Positions 26,757-37,111 of a stretch of DNA of 64,000 nt are shown here, in pieces; position 1 is the first letter of the stretch, and each line of letters opens with the position of its first letter. The position numbers and the translations under genes are program-made. Origin of the DNA: Leptolyngbyaceae cyanobacterium RM1_1_2 (GTDB lineage Bacteria > Cyanobacteriota > Cyanobacteriia > Phormidesmidales > Phormidesmidaceae); assembly GCA_012032345.1 (NCBI GenBank), contig JAAUQI010000016.1, positions 24,247 to 88,246 of the forward strand, read 5' to 3'. Under the pieces are notes generated by a model that ran no database searches, had not been told where the DNA came from, and saw nothing but the letters and a program-made list of their open reading frames with translations.

Positions 26757-27041
26757 TCAGGGTTCATTTTTTACCCGCCGGATCGGGAGACTGGCAATCA
26801 GAGCCGTGACTCGCTGATCGGTTTCTAGAGAAAACTCTAGTCCCTCTGGGTCAATTTCAACGTAGCGAGAAACCACTTCAATAATTTCCTGCTGCATTTT
26901 TTCAACCATCTCCGGACTTAAATCTGTGCGGTCATGAGCCAAAACAAACTGTAGGCGGCGCTTCACTTCGGAGCGGCTGCTTTCGGAGGCGGTTTTTGGA
27001 AACAGACGTTCTAGAAGTTCGCTGAGAATGGACATTGCCAA
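26757..27041 (-). CDS. minE: cell division topological specificity factor MinE
   Basis: 94 residues. The N-terminal amphipathic membrane-targeting segment ([13 protein letters not shown]) is followed by the MinD-stimulating [20 protein letters not shown] and a C-terminal [17 protein letters not shown] topological-specificity domain. MinE drives MinD ATP hydrolysis and oscillation so that division is confined to midcell. It is the third gene of minC-minD-minE and is coupled to the ferredoxin gene. Confidence 0.95.
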   Translation of the reverse strand: MAMSILSELLERLFPKTASESSRSEVKRRLQFVLAHDRTDLSPEMVEKMQQEIIEVVSRYVEIDPEGLEFSLETDQRVTALIASLPIRRVKNEP

Positions 27042-27093
27042 CTACACAGGTGCGCTTAAGGGAAACAAAAAAGGCTAGCAGGGCTAACACACA

Positions 27094-27891
27094 CTAGCTG
27101 CGAAACATCCGACGCAGCCGAGAGAACAAATCGTCGTGGGGAGCGCTGAGATCGAGAAAGGGGACTTTGTCTCCCCGCAGCCGCTGAGCAATGTTAGCAA
27201 ATGCCAGCCCCGCTAGCGACAGTTTTGGCTCTAAGACCAGCGGTTCCCCTCGGTTGGTTGAAACAATCACGCGCTCGTCATCAGGGATGACTCCCAGCAG
27301 CGGAATTGCCAGGATGTCTTGCACATCTTGGACTGACATCATCATATCGGCCTGTACCATTGCGGGTTTGAGGCGGTTGACAATCAGGTGCAGGCGTTTG
27401 ACGTCGTTGGCTTCTAAAAGGCCAATGACGCGATCGGCGTCTCGCACTGCCGAAATCTCAGGTGTAGTCACCACGATTGCTTCATTAGCCGTTGCGATCG
27501 CATTTCTAAAGCCCATTTCAATTCCGGCGGGGCAGTCAATCAAAATGTAGTCGTAGTGAGGCTTGAGCGCATCGACTAGAATGCTCATCTGCTCCGGCGT
27601 GATCGATTCTTTGGAGCGATTTTGAGCCGCAGGCAGCAGCGCCAGGGTTGGCTGTCGTTTGTCTTTGACCAAAGCCTGATCGAGGCGACACTGCTTAGCT
27701 AAAACATCCAAAGCGGTGTAGACAATTCGATTTTCTAAGCCTAGGAGCAGATCTAAGTTGCGCAGGCCAAAATCAGCGTCAATCACAACCACCCGGCGAT
27801 CGCTTTTAGCCAGGGCCATGCCCAAATTTGCGGTACAGGTGGTCTTGCCGACACCGCCTTTGCCTGAGGTTACAACGATAATGCGCGTCAT
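27094..27891 (-). CDS. minD: septum site-determining protein MinD
   Basis: 265-residue ParA/MinD-type ATPase. The deviant Walker A is GKGGVGKTT near the N-terminus, the Walker A' acidic box is VVVIDADFGLRNLD and Walker B is ILIDCPAGIE. The C-terminal SRLRRMFRS is an amphipathic membrane-targeting helix. MinD recruits MinC and is cycled by MinE. It lies between minC and minE in one operon. Confidence 0.96.
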   Translation of the reverse strand: MTRIIVVTSGKGGVGKTTCTANLGMALAKSDRRVVVIDADFGLRNLDLLLGLENRIVYTALDVLAKQCRLDQALVKDKRQPTLALLPAAQNRSKESITPEQMSILVDALKPHYDYILIDCPAGIEMGFRNAIATANEAIVVTTPEISAVRDADRVIGLLEANDVKRLHLIVNRLKPAMVQADMMMSVQDVQDILAIPLLGVIPDDERVIVSTNRGEPLVLEPKLSLAGLAFANIAQRLRGDKVPFLDLSAPHDDLFSRLRRMFRS

Positions 27892-27939
27892 ATAACTATC
27901 GCAACGAAAATAAAAAAGCTGACAAACAGTAAACGCCCA

Positions 27940-28764
27940 CTAGCGGGAGGGATGGCTCAGATAGGTTCGAGCAAAGTCAGCCGCAGTTGCAATGTGAATC
28001 CCGCTCGCTCCAATATAGGCTACTTCAGGCTGATAGCGAACCGGAGGGTTAGCAGGCGGCAGGGCCACCTTATCGGCGATGCGAAGCTGGGTTGGCTCTA
28101 GGTGCAGGGCCATGATGCGGCAGTGGGGGTTGCCTGCTGAGCCAGCGTGGGCCACGCCGCGCAGCCGCCCCCAGACAAAAATGTCGCCCGCTGCCACCAG
28201 CCTACTGCCGGGGTTGGTATCGCCTAGAACCACAATCGTGCCGGGGTGACGCACCTCTGTGCCAGAGCGGACGGTGTTTTGTAAATATAGCGGCTCCTCT
28301 AGGGCCTGCTCAGCCTCGGTAGCCACTGGGGTCAAATGGGCTAGGCTGGTCTGTTGCTCGATCGAGTAGCCAGCTGTGGCGGCGGCAACTGCTGTCTGTC
28401 GCCGACTGGTGTAAACTCGCCTGAGCGTGAGCTGCTGCTCTGCTAGGGCTGCTTCAATTGCCTGGAGCTGACGAACGTCTAAGAGGCGATCGCGGGCGAC
28501 GAGATGCACCGCCGTCTGAGGCTGCCAGAAGCGATCGCCGCCGTTTAAGCGCTGCTTAATTTGCAGCCACAGCTCCGGCCAATTCAGGGGCCAATCTGCT
28601 GGCCCGTCTGCGGGGCTATCTGCCGAGTGAGTATCGGCAGCGGGCGGCAGCAGCAGTAGTAAACGTCCCCCTTCACTTTTGAAGCGCACCTGGGAGCCTG
28701 GGCTGACCTCTCCAGAATTAGGAGACAATTGGGTGATGGGCGTCGGTAAAGAGTCTGAAGTCAT
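27940..28764 (-). CDS. minC: septum site-determining protein MinC
   Basis: 274 residues. The C-terminal beta-helical MinC domain is recognised by GTIVVLGDTNPGSRLVAAGD, FVWGRLRGVAHAG and CRIMALHLEPTQLRIA. The N-terminal FtsZ-inhibiting domain is weakly conserved, with LLLLLPPA. MinC blocks FtsZ assembly away from midcell. First gene of minCDE, divergent from tilS with a gap of about 87 bases. Confidence 0.93.
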   Translation of the reverse strand: MTSDSLPTPITQLSPNSGEVSPGSQVRFKSEGGRLLLLLPPAADTHSADSPADGPADWPLNWPELWLQIKQRLNGGDRFWQPQTAVHLVARDRLLDVRQLQAIEAALAEQQLTLRRVYTSRRQTAVAAATAGYSIEQQTSLAHLTPVATEAEQALEEPLYLQNTVRSGTEVRHPGTIVVLGDTNPGSRLVAAGDIFVWGRLRGVAHAGSAGNPHCRIMALHLEPTQLRIADKVALPPANPPVRYQPEVAYIGASGIHIATAADFARTYLSHPSR

Positions 28765-28851
28765 GGGATCGCAGTTAGCAAAAGTTACCCCCTACAGCAC
28801 CCACATATTAGACCAAATCGTTCCGACCGCCGCTAGATTTTTGGTAATGTC

Positions 28852-29838
28852 ATGTCTGACTGGACTCCGCTTCATGCCCGCCTGCACCAAACCCTGCGAT
28901 CGCGGCAGTTACTGCCTGCCAGTAGCTCTCTGCTGGTAGCAGTTTCAGGCGGACAAGATTCCCTCTGTCTGCTGCGCCTGCTGCTGGATCTACAGCCCAA
29001 GTGGGGCTGGTCGCTCACAGCCGCCTACTGCGATCATGGCTGGGAGGCTGACGCGGGCAATGCTGAGTTTGTCACCCAGGTGGCTGAGCGCTGGCAGGTG
29101 CCGCTGGTAGTAAAGCAGGCCGCCGTACCGCCCAAAGGTGAAAATGGAGCGCGGCAGTGGCGCTATCAGACCCTCATAGCGATCGCCGAGAGGCAGCCGT
29201 GCAGCTCTGTCGTCACTGGGCATAGCGCCAGCGATCGCGCCGAAACCGTGCTCTATAACCTGGTGCGCGGCAGTGGCTTGGAGGGTTTGCACAGCCTCAC
29301 CTGGCAGCGGCCCCTGACGCCGGAGATTAATCTGATTCGTCCCCTGCTCGACGTTACTCGTTCAGAAACGGGGGAGTTTTGCCAGGCTCAGCAGATTCAG
29401 GTTTGGGCCGACGCCACCAACGAGAACCTGGCTTACGCTCGCAACCGCCTGCGCCTAAAAGTCTTGCCCTATCTCAAGCAGCACTTTAACCCGCGCACGG
29501 AGCAAACCCTGGCCCAAACCGCTGAGATTTTAGCGGCTGAGGGTGCTTGCCTGGAGGCGATCGCCCAAGAACTCTACCAGCAGGCGATCGCCGCTGTCTC
29601 CCGGCCCCCTGACTGGCGCATTCATCGTCCCACCCTGCGGGCTAGCCCCATTGCTCTACAGCGCCGCGCGCTCCGCCATCTCCTGCAGCAGATTATGCCC
29701 AGCCAGCCTAATTTTCGCCAGATTGAGAAACTGATCAGGCTGCTCAAGGCTCCCAACCGCACTCAGAGCGATCCTTTGCCGGGGGGAGTCTATGCCTGTG
29801 TCAGCCAGGATTGGATTATTTTTCGTCAGTCAGTCTAA
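28852..29838 (+). CDS. tilS: tRNA(Ile)-lysidine synthetase TilS
   Basis: 328 residues. The PP-loop ATP-binding motif VAVSGGQDSLCLLRL is at about residues 28-42, and the ADATNENLAYARNRLRL block binds tRNA. TilS modifies C34 of tRNA-Ile(CAU) with lysine so that it reads AUA. It is normal in length for cyanobacteria, which lack the long C-terminal domain. It starts divergently from minC. Confidence 0.93.
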   Translation: MSDWTPLHARLHQTLRSRQLLPASSSLLVAVSGGQDSLCLLRLLLDLQPKWGWSLTAAYCDHGWEADAGNAEFVTQVAERWQVPLVVKQAAVPPKGENGARQWRYQTLIAIAERQPCSSVVTGHSASDRAETVLYNLVRGSGLEGLHSLTWQRPLTPEINLIRPLLDVTRSETGEFCQAQQIQVWADATNENLAYARNRLRLKVLPYLKQHFNPRTEQTLAQTAEILAAEGACLEAIAQELYQQAIAAVSRPPDWRIHRPTLRASPIALQRRALRHLLQQIMPSQPNFRQIEKLIRLLKAPNRTQSDPLPGGVYACVSQDWIIFRQSV

Positions 29839-30078
29839 ATGGCTTAAGGAATTTGCGGTTGACACCTAAATATCACGAAGAAATAAACGGCAATGCTAAG
29901 GGAACGTAAACTGGGTTTGGCCATCACCAAGCTCCACGAGATCTACAAGATTCACCAAGAAAGCCGTTTTGCCTAAATAAACAAGCGTTTCAGCGGATTG
30001 GTTTTGGCCTCAACTGAGTTATTTAGGTAGTATTTACTCCCAGATTTCAGGCACCTACGCTCACAAAAGACATCTTAT

Positions 30079-33000
30079 ATGACCTCCCTACCCCGTATTC
30101 TCACGGTCGTAAGTCATCTGCCTGATGCCAGTTTTCTAAACCAGGTGCTGTCCCATGCGGGCTACCCGGTTGACACCGTCCAAACAGCAAGATCAGCCTT
30201 GCAGCAGCTTCAGTCGCCGCCGCCACAGCTCATTCTCGTCGGCTCACAGCTTGACGATGGGGAGGGCTATCAGCTTTGTCAGCAGATCAAAGCGGCTCCT
30301 GAGAGAGCCGACACTCCGGTTCTATTTGTAGATACCCCAGCAGGCGATCTCGATCGCCCCCGCGTATTTGCAGTTGGGGGCTGTGACTACTTGGCCCAGC
30401 CGCTGCTAGCCGCAGAGATTTTGGCAAAGATGCAAACTCACCTGCAGCGCCAGCAGCAGCAGCAGCTCAGCGAACAGCAGGAACGGTGGCAGCTCCTTTT
30501 AGCTGGACTGGGGGCGGGGGTCTTTGAGTGGAATCCGCTGACCAACAGCCACTCGCTATCGGCTCGAACCAAAACAATGCTGGGCTATCAGCCCGCTGAG
30601 CTAGGCGGTGATTATGAAACCTGGTGCCAGCTTTTACACCCAGCCGACCGCGATCGCACCCTGAACGTCCTTAAAGCTTATCTCGACCGTCAGATCCCCC
30701 AGTACGACCTCAAATACAGGCTGCGCTGCAAAAATGGTCGCTACCGCTGGATTCGGGCGCGAGGACAGGCTAAGTGGAATGCTGTAGGCCAGCCGCTGCT
30801 GATGGTAGGCTCTCACGAAGATATTCACGAGCGCCAGCAAGCCGTTGAAAAGCTACACCGCCGTGAACAAGAATTTCGGGCTTTGGTAGAAAATTCTCCC
30901 GATATTGTCTCTCGCTTCGATCGCCAGTATCGCTATCTCTACGTTAATCCGCCGATTCAAGCCGTTACGGGCATGGTGCCGCAAAACTTTATCGGCAAAA
31001 CCAATCGAGAACTGGGGTTTGCAGAAGACATCGTTGAGCGCTGGGAGACAACGCTTGAACAGGTATTTCTGACTCGGCAAGAACAATTCCTTAGCTTTGT
31101 CTATCCGGGCAAACCCGACAGCAGTTACTGGTATGCCAGACTCGTCCCAGAGCTAATCAACGGCCAGGTTGTTTCTGTGCTGGTGGTCAATCGCAATGTC
31201 ACGCCGCTGCAACAGGCAGAAGACTCGCTCAGACACAGCGAGGCCCGATTTCGGGCTTTGTTTGAGCAGGCAACGGTGGGGATCAATCAGGCTGATTTGG
31301 AATCAAAGCGCTTCATCCGGGCCAATCAAAGCTTCTGTGAGCTAATCGGCTATAGCGAAGCAGAGCTGTGTCAGCTTACCTACGAAGACGTTTCTGACAC
31401 CGAAGATATGGCCGCCAATGCTATCGATATCCGACGGCTGTATCGTGAGGAGCTGCCTTCTATCACCTTTGAGAAACGCTACCGGCACAAAGATGGCCGC
31501 TTGATCTGGACCAGCGTCACGCTGTCTCTAATCCGCAATGAAGCTGGGCAAGCCTTTGCCGATCTGGCCATTGTGCAAGACATTAGCGATCGCAAGCAGG
31601 CAGAAGCCGCCCTGCAGACCAGCGAAGCGACCAACCGAGCCATTCTGCAAACCATTCCTGATTTACTGATCTACACCGATGCTGAAGGCAAGTACCTAGA
31701 CCACATTCCGGGCCAAAAGGTAGCGCCTTGGGGGGGCGCTTTGTCTCAAGATCCACGCTCTAATGTCCATCAAGTCTTACCGCCCGACTTGTCAAAGCAG
31801 CGAATGCAGGCTATTCATCAGGCTACCAACACCGGTCAGATGCAGGTTTATGAGCAGCAGCTTAAGGTCGAGGGCCAGATCGAAAATGAAGAAATTCGCG
31901 TTGTTTCTCTAGAGAGTAACCGGGTGCTGGTGATGGTGCGCAATATCACCCATCAAAAGCAAACAGAAGCCGAACTCAGCCAGCGTGAAGCGCTGCTGGC
32001 TTCGCTGAATAATGCGTTACCCGTGGGGCTGCTGGTGATTAATTCTGACACTAACGAGATTTTAGCTGTCAACCACCAGTTTTTCAAAGTTTGGCAGATA
32101 GAATCGCTGGAAGCAGATGTTCAGATTGGCCGGCTGAGCTATAAAGAGCTGCTGCTGCGGTGTCTCGAATCTACTGATCTAGAGAAGCCATTGGCGATCG
32201 CGGCTCCTCATCCAACTTCTAAGATCATTGAAGATGAACTGTCGCTGACAGATGGTCGGATTCTACGACGCATCCATGGTCGAGTCCGCAGCGACTCGAC
32301 CTACTATGGCTATTTTTATCTATTTGAAGATATCACGCTGCGCAAGCAGACTGAGCGCGATTTGCGTCAGGGCTTAGAGCGCGAACAGTCCATGACCAGG
32401 CTGATTCAGCACATGCGGCGAACCCTCGATCTAGGCCAAATTTTTGCTACCACCGTAGAGGAGCTGCGTCAGGTGCTGCACTGCGATCGCGTGGTGATCT
32501 ATCGGCTAGACCCAGAGGGCAGCGGCAGGTTTGTGGCTGAGTCGTCGCAGCCCGGATTGATCCCAGTGCTGCCAGAAATGTTCTCTGGGGACGAGAACCT
32601 CCGATCCCTATTCTCTGCTGACGCAGTGACGGTAGTGCATTCTCAGCAGACTGCTGCTGGTGCCCAGTCTTTAGCCGCGCAGCCCGAAAACGACCGTCCT
32701 GAGCAGGTCTGTGGCTATGGTGCAGATGTTGCCCAGGCGCAGTTACCAGCCAGCCAGCCGAAATTTTTGCAGCAGATTCAGGCGCAGGCTTACATATCAT
32801 CGCCGATCTGGCAGGGTCAGCAGCTCTGGGGCCAACTCATGATCTACCAAAACCGCCACCCGCGCCAGTGGCAGCCATCAGACATGAATGTTGTGGCGCA
32901 AATCAGCAACCAGCTGGGCGTAGCGGTGCAGCAGGCTGAGCTTTTGGCCCAGGTACAGCAGCAGGCCATACAGCTCAAACAAACGGCAGAGTTCGCCAAT

Positions 33001-34059
33001 CAGGCCAATCGAGCCAAGAGCCTCTTTTTGGCTAACATGAGCCACGAGCTGAGGACGCCGCTCAACGTTATTTTGGGGCTGACTCAGGTGATCAAGCGCG
33101 ATCGCCATCTGCCCAATCCCCTGCGAGAGCAGGTAGACATCATCAATCGCAGCGGTGGCCACCTGCTGGAGCTAATTAACAGCGTGCTTGAACTCTCCAA
33201 GATTGAGGCAGGTCACGTTTCACTGCGGGAGAAAAGCTGCGACCTTGCAGTCCTGATTCAAGAGGTCAGGGCCATGCTAAACCGTCAGGCTGAAGCTAAA
33301 GAGCTGACGTTTAACACCTCGCTAGCGGCCCATGTGAGATACATTAAAGCCGATGTGCATAAGCTGAGGCAGATTCTGCTCAACCTCGTTAGCAACGCTA
33401 TCAAGTTCACGCCTCAAGGCAGTGTTTCTTTAAGCGTCTCAGCCCTGAGTCAGCCAGAATCACCGCCACCTGCTGCGAGCCAGTCACCAGATGCTAAAAT
33501 TCACCTCTGCTTTGAAGTCACAGATACAGGCATTGGCATTGCCACCGAGGATCTAGAGAGTATTTTTACCGCTTTTGAGCAGGTCAGCCTGGGCCAAGAC
33601 TTCACCAACGGCAGCGGGCTAGGGCTGGCTATCAGCCGCCACTTCGCTGAAATCATGGGCGGTAATCTGACGGTCGAAAGTACGCTGGGACGCGGTAGCT
33701 GCTTTCGACTTTATCTGCCCGCTCAAGTCGAGACGGCAGCGGCTCAGGCTGCACAGCCTACCGGGGTTGGGCTAGAGCTTGGGCAGCCAGAGAGTCAAAT
33801 CCTGATTGTGGACGACCACGCCAGCTCGCTGCTAGAAAAACCGATTTTGAAGCTGACGGCCAAAAGTTTTCAGGCTATGTCCGCTGAGTGGACAGCTCAG
33901 GTAAGACGGGCAGCTGAGCTGTGTGATGACGTGGGGATCGCCCAGCTCAGTGAGCAAATTCCGGCTGATCAGGCCATTTTGCAGACCGGACTCAAGCAGC
34001 TCATTCATGATTTTCAGTTTGAAAAAATACTACAGCTGGTGAGCGCGATCGCCGACTAA
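30079..34059 (+). CDS. large sensor histidine kinase: pseudo-REC, five PAS, GAF, HisKA, HATPase and truncated receiver
   Basis: 1326 residues, no transmembrane segment. Order: REC-like (about 1-130; phospho-Asp position is Gly in LILVGSQLD), PAS1 (135-260), PAS2 (265-385), PAS3 (388-510), PAS4 (515-635), PAS5 (638-770), GAF (775-965), HisKA (SLFLANMSHELRTPLN at about 985) and HATPase_c (NLVSNAIKFT, DTGIGI, GSGLGLAIS, to about 1215). Then ILIVDDHASS begins a second receiver, but most of it is missing. The chain jumps to LTAKSFQAMSAEWTAQV and a terminal helical region. No chromophore Cys was noted in the GAF domain. A cytosolic signalling kinase; the ligand is unknown. Confidence 0.88.
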   Translation: MTSLPRILTVVSHLPDASFLNQVLSHAGYPVDTVQTARSALQQLQSPPPQLILVGSQLDDGEGYQLCQQIKAAPERADTPVLFVDTPAGDLDRPRVFAVGGCDYLAQPLLAAEILAKMQTHLQRQQQQQLSEQQERWQLLLAGLGAGVFEWNPLTNSHSLSARTKTMLGYQPAELGGDYETWCQLLHPADRDRTLNVLKAYLDRQIPQYDLKYRLRCKNGRYRWIRARGQAKWNAVGQPLLMVGSHEDIHERQQAVEKLHRREQEFRALVENSPDIVSRFDRQYRYLYVNPPIQAVTGMVPQNFIGKTNRELGFAEDIVERWETTLEQVFLTRQEQFLSFVYPGKPDSSYWYARLVPELINGQVVSVLVVNRNVTPLQQAEDSLRHSEARFRALFEQATVGINQADLESKRFIRANQSFCELIGYSEAELCQLTYEDVSDTEDMAANAIDIRRLYREELPSITFEKRYRHKDGRLIWTSVTLSLIRNEAGQAFADLAIVQDISDRKQAEAALQTSEATNRAILQTIPDLLIYTDAEGKYLDHIPGQKVAPWGGALSQDPRSNVHQVLPPDLSKQRMQAIHQATNTGQMQVYEQQLKVEGQIENEEIRVVSLESNRVLVMVRNITHQKQTEAELSQREALLASLNNALPVGLLVINSDTNEILAVNHQFFKVWQIESLEADVQIGRLSYKELLLRCLESTDLEKPLAIAAPHPTSKIIEDELSLTDGRILRRIHGRVRSDSTYYGYFYLFEDITLRKQTERDLRQGLEREQSMTRLIQHMRRTLDLGQIFATTVEELRQVLHCDRVVIYRLDPEGSGRFVAESSQPGLIPVLPEMFSGDENLRSLFSADAVTVVHSQQTAAGAQSLAAQPENDRPEQVCGYGADVAQAQLPASQPKFLQQIQAQAYISSPIWQGQQLWGQLMIYQNRHPRQWQPSDMNVVAQISNQLGVAVQQAELLAQVQQQAIQLKQTAEFANQANRAKSLFLANMSHELRTPLNVILGLTQVIKRDRHLPNPLREQVDIINRSGGHLLELINSVLELSKIEAGHVSLREKSCDLAVLIQEVRAMLNRQAEAKELTFNTSLAAHVRYIKADVHKLRQILLNLVSNAIKFTPQGSVSLSVSALSQPESPPPAASQSPDAKIHLCFEVTDTGIGIATEDLESIFTAFEQVSLGQDFTNGSGLGLAISRHFAEIMGGNLTVESTLGRGSCFRLYLPAQVETAAAQAAQPTGVGLELGQPESQILIVDDHASSLLEKPILKLTAKSFQAMSAEWTAQVRRAAELCDDVGIAQLSEQIPADQAILQTGLKQLIHDFQFEKILQLVSAIAD

Positions 34060-34143
34060 ACCTGCCCCATCAGCAAAATCTTCTGAGCGCTCTACCCGCT
34101 TTAACCGTATACTTGAGCCTGTTTGTGCATTAGGCTGGCAATC

Positions 34144-34785
34144 TTGGGCGTTGAACTTCGCAGCTACGTATACATTGACAACCTGCAGCCGCAGCACGCC
34201 GCCTATATGGGTACTGTCGCCGTTGGATTTTTGCCCTTACCGGGTGACGCTTCCCTGTGGATTGAAATTTCTCCCGGTATTGATATCAACCGAATTACCG
34301 ATGTAGCGCTGAAGTCAGCCGTTGTGCGTCCAGGAATTTTAATGGTTGAGCGCCTCTACGGCCTGCTCGAAATTCACTCTGGCAAGCAGGGCGAAGTCCA
34401 CGCCGCTAGCCGCGCCATCTTAGAGGCCCTAGATGTCCGCCGCATTGACTGTCTCAAGCCGCGAATTGTGTCGAGCCAGGTGATTCGCAACTTGGATCCC
34501 CATCATGTTCAGCTGATCAACCGCAGCCGTCGCGGCAACATGATTGTAGCCGGACAAACCCTCTATGTGTTTGAAGTTGAGCCAGCTGCCTACGCTGCCC
34601 TAGCGGCCAACGAAGCCGAGAAAGCCGCCTTGATCAATATTCTTTCGATCAACGCACTGGGCAGCTTCGGCAGGCTTTACCTGGGCGGCGAAGAACAGGA
34701 CATTCTCGCTGCTCAAGCAGCAGTTTTAAGCGCGATTGAAAGCCTGCCAGGGCGCGATCAGGCAGATCAGCAAAAAAACGAGTAG
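34144..34785 (+). CDS. ccmP: carboxysome tandem-BMC shell protein CcmP
   Basis: 213 residues with two BMC-like halves. The first begins [20 protein letters not shown] and [20 protein letters not shown]; the second is [19 protein letters not shown] to [13 protein letters not shown]. This matches CcmP, a stacked-trimer pore protein of the beta-carboxysome shell that may gate larger metabolites. The frame is open to a GTG at 34123, but homologues begin at GVELRS, so a TTG at 34144 is the likely start. It is separate from any ccmKLMNO cluster in this window. Confidence 0.9.
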   Translation: MGVELRSYVYIDNLQPQHAAYMGTVAVGFLPLPGDASLWIEISPGIDINRITDVALKSAVVRPGILMVERLYGLLEIHSGKQGEVHAASRAILEALDVRRIDCLKPRIVSSQVIRNLDPHHVQLINRSRRGNMIVAGQTLYVFEVEPAAYAALAANEAEKAALINILSINALGSFGRLYLGGEEQDILAAQAAVLSAIESLPGRDQADQQKNE

Positions 34786-34947
34786 GTGCTGCAGGCTAGT
34801 GCATTTGCACTAGAATTTGAGATATCTGGACGCTTCTAGATGTTTCTGGGCGCTGCTAAATTTATCTACAAATTTCTGCCGCTGTGGGTCAAGCTGCCTT
34901 AGAATACTAAATCTAGCGTCTAATTCAAAAATGCAGCGGTAGAACCC

Positions 34948-34980
34948 GCTATAGATAGCGGTAGAGCTGCTATCCATAGC
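34948..34980. promoter_or_regulatory. imperfect hairpin upstream of dnaG
   Basis: GCTAT and GATAGC (34948-34959) pair with GCTATC and ATAGC (34969-34980), with one mismatch between the two pairing blocks and a small loop. It lies 27 bases before the dnaG ATG, so it may affect translation or end upstream transcription. No U-tract follows. Confidence 0.35.
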
Positions 34981-35007
34981 ACTTTAGCAAACTGCCCAAT
35001 CGCCCTT

Positions 35008-36996
35008 ATGGATATTCCCCGTCTGCACCCAGACACCGTTGAAGCGGTTCGGGAACGCGCCGACATTGTTGATATTGTGTCGGAACAGGTGGTGCTGAAA
35101 AAGCAGGGCAAGGACTTTGTGGGCCTATGCCCGTTTCACGACGATAAGTCACCTAGCTTTAGCGTTAGCCCTAGCAAGCAGTTTTATTACTGCTTTAGCT
35201 GCGGCGCAGGGGGCAATGCTTTTAAGTTTTTGATGGAGCTAAATCAGCGCCCGTTTGCCGATGTGGTGCTGGATCTGGCCCGACGCTACCAGGTTGCCGT
35301 CAAAACCCTAGAACCTGCCAAACGACAGGCCCTACAGCAGCAGCTGTCGCTGCGAGAACAGCTCTTTGAAATTGCCGCGATCGCGGCTAAATTTTATCAG
35401 CACACGCTGCACCACCCAGATGGAGAGGCGGCCCTCAGGTACTTACAAACTCAGCGGCGGCTAGAGGAAGGCACCATTCAGCAGTTTCAGCTAGGCTACG
35501 CCCCAGGAGGCTGGCAAACTCTTTATGGCTACCTGGTTGAGCAAAAGCGCTATCCGGTGGAGCTAGTCGAAAAAGCGGGATTGATCGTGCCGCGTCAAAA
35601 AGGCAGTGGCTACTATGACCGCTTCCGCGATCGCCTGATGATCCCAATTCAAGACGCTCAGGGCCGGGTGATTGGTTTTGGTGGGCGATCCCTGGGCGAC
35701 GAACAGCCCAAATATCTCAACTCGCCTGAAACGGAGCTGTTTGATAAAGGCAAAGTGCTCTACGGGCTGAGTCAGGCTAAAGCCGCGATCGCCAAAGCAG
35801 ACTGTGCCGTTTTGGTAGAGGGCTATTTTGACGTGATCGCTCTGCACGCGGCGGGGATTGCCAATGCGGTCGCCTCTTTGGGCACTGCCCTCAACGTGGT
35901 TCAGGTGAGGCTGCTGCTGCGCTACACCGAGTCTAAGCAGATAGTGCTGAACTTTGACGCCGATGCAGCCGGGGTCAAGGCCGCCGAACGCGCTATTGGT
36001 GAAGCGGCTGACATGGCTCACCGGGGCGAACTACAGCTGCGGGTGCTGACTATTCCAGAGGGCAAAGATGCTGATGACTATCTCAAAAGCAATACAGCAG
36101 CCGACTATCAGGCCCTGATTGACGCCGCACCTCTGTGGCTAGACTGGCAGATTCAGCAGCTCCTCAAAGATACTAATCTGCGGCAGGCCGACCAGTTTCA
36201 GCAGGCTACCCAGTCGGTTGTTTTACTGCTGGGCGAGATCGCCAATGCCGACACCCGCACTCACTATATCCGCCACTGTGCCGAAATCTTTAGCCAGGGT
36301 GACTCTCGCCTGGTGCCGCTGCTGGCTGAGAATTTGCTGGCTCAGGTGCGCCGTCAGCGGCGATCGCCCCAGCAGCCCAAATCTGAGATCCACGTCGCCA
36401 AGCCCTGGAGTACTAATGCTCTAGAGCAGGCTGAGGCAGCGCTGCTGCGAGTCTTTATTCACAGCAGCGACTGTCGTCAAGCTATTGTAGAGGCTCTAGA
36501 CGAGCGCGATCTGCAATTTAGTTTTTCCCATCACCGCGCTCTGTGGCGACAGATTAAAGCTTGGTGCCTGGGGTCGGTGGCACCAGAGCTGGTATTTCAG
36601 CCTGCCGCCGCCGCTTTGCCCCAGCAGATATCTAATTTACGTCAGCTCCGCGATCGCTGTGCTGAAGATCCGCTGCTAGGTCAGGTCTATCATCTCCTAC
36701 AGCTAGACGAAAAAACCCAACGGGATGCGCTGCGGGGGCCGCTGGTGGTTCGAGCTGCGATCGCCTGCATGGAAAAAAACATGTGTGAAAAGCGCTATCG
36801 ATATTTTCTCAACCTGTGGTCAGAGCAAGACTGCACCCTCACGCCTGAGCAACATGCCTATTATCAAAAGCAAATCTATGCCGAAAAACAGCGCATTCAG
36901 GAACTCGAAAAACAGCGCTGCGTCACTTTTGCTGACTTAGCCCAGCTGCCCTGGGTGGGCGAGTTTTACGCTAGCTTTGAAGACACAGAAGGGTAG
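35008..36996 (+). CDS. dnaG: DNA primase DnaG
   Basis: 662 residues. The N-terminal zinc ribbon is [20 protein letters not shown] plus CFSCGAGG (CHC2 type). The RNA polymerase core has the TOPRIM acidic residues in [13 protein letters not shown] and the DAD of [10 protein letters not shown]-terminal DnaB-binding region follows. It makes RNA primers for lagging-strand synthesis. Start at the ATG of [14 protein letters not shown]; the coding end overlaps the open part of the next frame. Confidence 0.96.
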   Translation: MDIPRLHPDTVEAVRERADIVDIVSEQVVLKKQGKDFVGLCPFHDDKSPSFSVSPSKQFYYCFSCGAGGNAFKFLMELNQRPFADVVLDLARRYQVAVKTLEPAKRQALQQQLSLREQLFEIAAIAAKFYQHTLHHPDGEAALRYLQTQRRLEEGTIQQFQLGYAPGGWQTLYGYLVEQKRYPVELVEKAGLIVPRQKGSGYYDRFRDRLMIPIQDAQGRVIGFGGRSLGDEQPKYLNSPETELFDKGKVLYGLSQAKAAIAKADCAVLVEGYFDVIALHAAGIANAVASLGTALNVVQVRLLLRYTESKQIVLNFDADAAGVKAAERAIGEAADMAHRGELQLRVLTIPEGKDADDYLKSNTAADYQALIDAAPLWLDWQIQQLLKDTNLRQADQFQQATQSVVLLLGEIANADTRTHYIRHCAEIFSQGDSRLVPLLAENLLAQVRRQRRSPQQPKSEIHVAKPWSTNALEQAEAALLRVFIHSSDCRQAIVEALDERDLQFSFSHHRALWRQIKAWCLGSVAPELVFQPAAAALPQQISNLRQLRDRCAEDPLLGQVYHLLQLDEKTQRDALRGPLVVRAAIACMEKNMCEKRYRYFLNLWSEQDCTLTPEQHAYYQKQIYAEKQRIQELEKQRCVTFADLAQLPWVGEFYASFEDTEG

Positions 36997-37111
36997 ACAA
37001 AGGCTCAATATTCAAGCAATATTCTGGCGCTGGCAAGCTGATTTGGAGTGTTACCTATCGCTTGAGGCTGTCTATTCTGAGTCCACCCATAGATGTAGGA
37101 ATCATGCCGCA

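Noticed and set aside
29893..29976. 27-codon open frame (MLRERKLGLAITKLHEIYK...) between tilS and the sensor kinase
   Set aside because: It is too short, with no clear ribosome-binding site and no similarity. It could be a gene remnant but cannot be supported.
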